NCBI GenBank assembly: GCA_029582265.1 | Contig: CM055823.1 | Coordinates: forward strand, 11,721,716 to 11,785,715 | DNA from: Zoroaster sp. YZ-2022 | Taxonomy: Eukaryota > Echinodermata > Asteroidea > Forcipulatida > Zoroasteridae | Direction of reading: 5' to 3' | DNA: 64,000 nt | Shown here: positions 62,113-64,000 of the stretch, in pieces | Layout of the letters: each line of letters begins with the position of its first letter | How positions within the stretch are numbered: the first letter of the stretch is position 1 | Program-made: the position numbers and the translations under genes | Notes under the pieces: model-generated | Databases searched by the model: none | What the model was told of the DNA's origin: nothing | Seen by the model: the letters and a program-made list of their open reading frames with translations, nothing else

Positions 62113-64000
62113 CTGCAGTGAACAAAACAAATCAAACCTTTATTAAAGATTAAAGACAATGAAAATTTAAACTGATCTTGAAGACGTACAATACATATGT
62201 ACTGTACATCCCATATACATGTACAGTTTCTTGGGGACAGTTTCTGGATAACCTGTTTCAATAGTACTTTGCCCATTCTCTTACTTTTAACCCATTCACA
62301 AGCCACCTCCCTATAACTAATTATTCCATTGATCATTACTTAAAGTCTATACAAAGTGCCTTGATTGTTTTACCCAAATTTGTTCAGTATGTATTTAGTT
62401 ATTTATATGCTATTCCAAAAAACATTAAAACAAATCAGAAATTGCTGAAAAAATTCATGATTTGCAGACAAAATTGCAGCAGTTGAAATCCGCGACATCT
62501 TTTGGACATTTGCGACCCATGGCGTCAGCAAAAATTTTTCCTGTTTTTATGGCATACTTTTACGAGAGCTTTTATGACGTACTTTTACGGGAGCTCGAAA
62601 GGAGCAGTCTAAACAACGTTCTGGCTGCCGCCGCATTGTCCATGGCTGTACATGCACATGTGTGTATGGGATTCCCCTTGACATACAGCTCATGTATTGT
62701 GTGCGCGTCCGTGTATTATGTTTCCAGTGCAGTGTGGACATACGTATACGTAACGTGGGGCTGGGTCATTGTCAAACTATTAGTCTGGTTGGCAGGACCG
62801 GCAAGATCACCAAAGGATTATTTTTTATCGGCACAAAACAAGAACAATTTGGACATACAGTATCTTGTAGTGAGATTAACTTTCCTGATAACAAAATTCA
62901 ACAAATCAAACACTGGACATTCAAAACTTCAGTTTCTCTTAGAATATTTGTTTGTAAAAAGCAAGAAAAATAGGGTACCAATATGTGCGCTTATACCGGA
63001 CTCGAGATCTTCCTTCGGCTTCGCCATTTCGCCTGGATTTCGTCCATTTTGGGCTTAATTGATACGATTGACGATTCTATGTCACTTATTTTTATTTTTT
63101 GGCATCAGTATAATCTTCATCAAATGACAATGATGAACAACACAATTTGTCAGTACTACTTTTGGAAACTTCTTCAAAAACACTTTCGGAAGTCGTAGTT
63201 GGTAAACTAATTTTTGCAGCTGTACGTGATGTATATGCTTTGTGTACAAAACGTACGGCAGTAAACAGTTGTGGCGTTCACCATGCCGTAAATGTACGTC
63301 ATCAAAATAGGCTCAGAGAAAGTGTCCCTAACAGTTTTTGTTTCAGGCCTGTCGTTCGCGGTAGTGGTGAAGTACATTTTCATCGGTTTTTGAAGGGTTA
63401 AAAGAAAAATAATGGAAGTCTTATTTTTGGTTATTCCTATATTCCTACTATAATTACTTTCTTTTTAAAATAGGGTTGAAAATATTTACCATTTTGTACG
63501 GTCTTTAACATGGCAAATTATTTGAGGCATATCTTTTCATTGTATTTCCCATTTGTCTTGCTTCCCAGTGCATACAGACATGCTACATATATACGGTCTA
63601 TAAGCCTGGTTTATTATTAGTATTATAAGTCTTTAAACTTATGAATTGTCTAACTCCGTTCCAGCAGTGTTATCCAGGGTTTTCGTAAAGCTTGCTTTCT
63701 TCATCTCCAGCAGGATCCAATGTACAATCCAACATCACAATGAAGCATTGCTACCTGTCTTTATCCTATCCTATACGAACAGGCTCTGCATGGGCATACC
63801 ATTCAAGGGGTTTTATTGGATACATGCCAAAGATCTGATGTCACGCTTCCAGGCTCACGCACTACATATAGCTACCAAACAAGGTCAAATCTTCCCCAAG
63901 TCAAATTTCCCCCAAACTAAGAGGCAAGTATCTGGCATCTTTCAATCCATGCAGCACGCATGTACATACAGTACAATGTACATGTATATGTACATATACG
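62113..64000. other. Intron or intergenic; nothing supported
   Basis: The longest frame (62462-63058, plus, 198 codons) shows no domain and lies opposite to the host gene. A stretch around 62510-62780 is GC-richer than its surroundings. The final 60 bp is a TACATGTA-rich low-complexity run. Confidence 0.4.

Noticed and set aside
62462..63058. 198-residue plus-strand ORF
   Set aside because: No domain, no splice or promoter signals, biased by low-complexity sequence, and it overlaps the region of the minus-strand host gene.

Overview
The window is eukaryotic, most likely from a marine invertebrate animal. It has AT-rich, intron-like DNA with many TACATGTA-type words, spliced exons of a metazoan CLN3-like gene, and transposon groups typical of invertebrate genomes (Maverick/Polinton, DIRS, Penelope-like, tRNA-derived SINEs, MITEs). 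The species cannot be read from the sequence. HOST GENES: A minus-strand gene whose product resembles CLN3/battenin (lysosomal multi-pass membrane protein) runs through most of the window. Five exons are visible (62060-62112, 28030-28064, 26470-26576, 23690-23856, 11230-11438), with canonical splice sites and compatible codon phases; one small exon is unaccounted for between 26.5 and 23.9 kb. A second minus-strand gene starts at 323 and leaves the left edge; it encodes an RG/SR-rich basic protein behind a TATA box. MOBILE DNA, LEFT TO RIGHT: 408-665 short CGCAAC-type repeats; 1.6-2.2 kb a 12-copy 46-bp minisatellite; 3.15-8.97 kb a DIRS-like retrotransposon that keeps both inverted ends but lacks the tyrosine recombinase, split by a 1.34-kb DNA transposon with a 9-bp target duplication (6578-7917), itself split by a tRNA-Leu-like SINE; 14.5-15.5 and 24.5-25.5 kb a 1-kb inverted repeat pair; 17.03-23.26 kb a structurally complete DIRS element (gag, RT, RNase H, tyrosine recombinase, inverted terminal repeats and an internal complementary region). 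In the 34-kb CLN3-like intron (28.1-62.1 kb) lie a Penelope-like relic, a TA-flanked MITE and a 31-kb Maverick block. MAIN FINDING: The block at 30263-61244 is two Maverick/Polinton (adintovirus-like) elements, one inside the other. The outer element (about 15.7 kb of its own sequence, 5-bp CCCAG duplication) was hit in its conserved gene G by an inner element (34061-49373, 15.3 kb, 5-bp ACTCG duplication) in the opposite orientation. Both carry the same genes in mirror order: protein-primed DNA polymerase B, integrase, membrane proteins, packaging ATPase, double-jelly-roll major capsid protein, a small conserved protein H, a coiled-coil/membrane protein K, large protein G, protein E, tandem paralogues D and C, membrane protein B and zinc protein A. 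No adenovirus-type protease was recognised. In both elements the terminal repeats include the start codons of the two outward-lying end genes, so PolB and A share promoter, leader and first residues. The proteins are clearly related between the two elements, but the terminal repeats differ almost completely; the inner repeats carry AGGTCA half-site arrays and a TGACGTCA palindrome, the outer ones a repeated TGACGTAAG motif. Both elements are broken by frameshifts, stops and later insertions (a 1.7-kb foldback/SINE cluster in the outer element, a 0.63-kb insertion in the inner ATPase), so these are old copies, not intact viruses.
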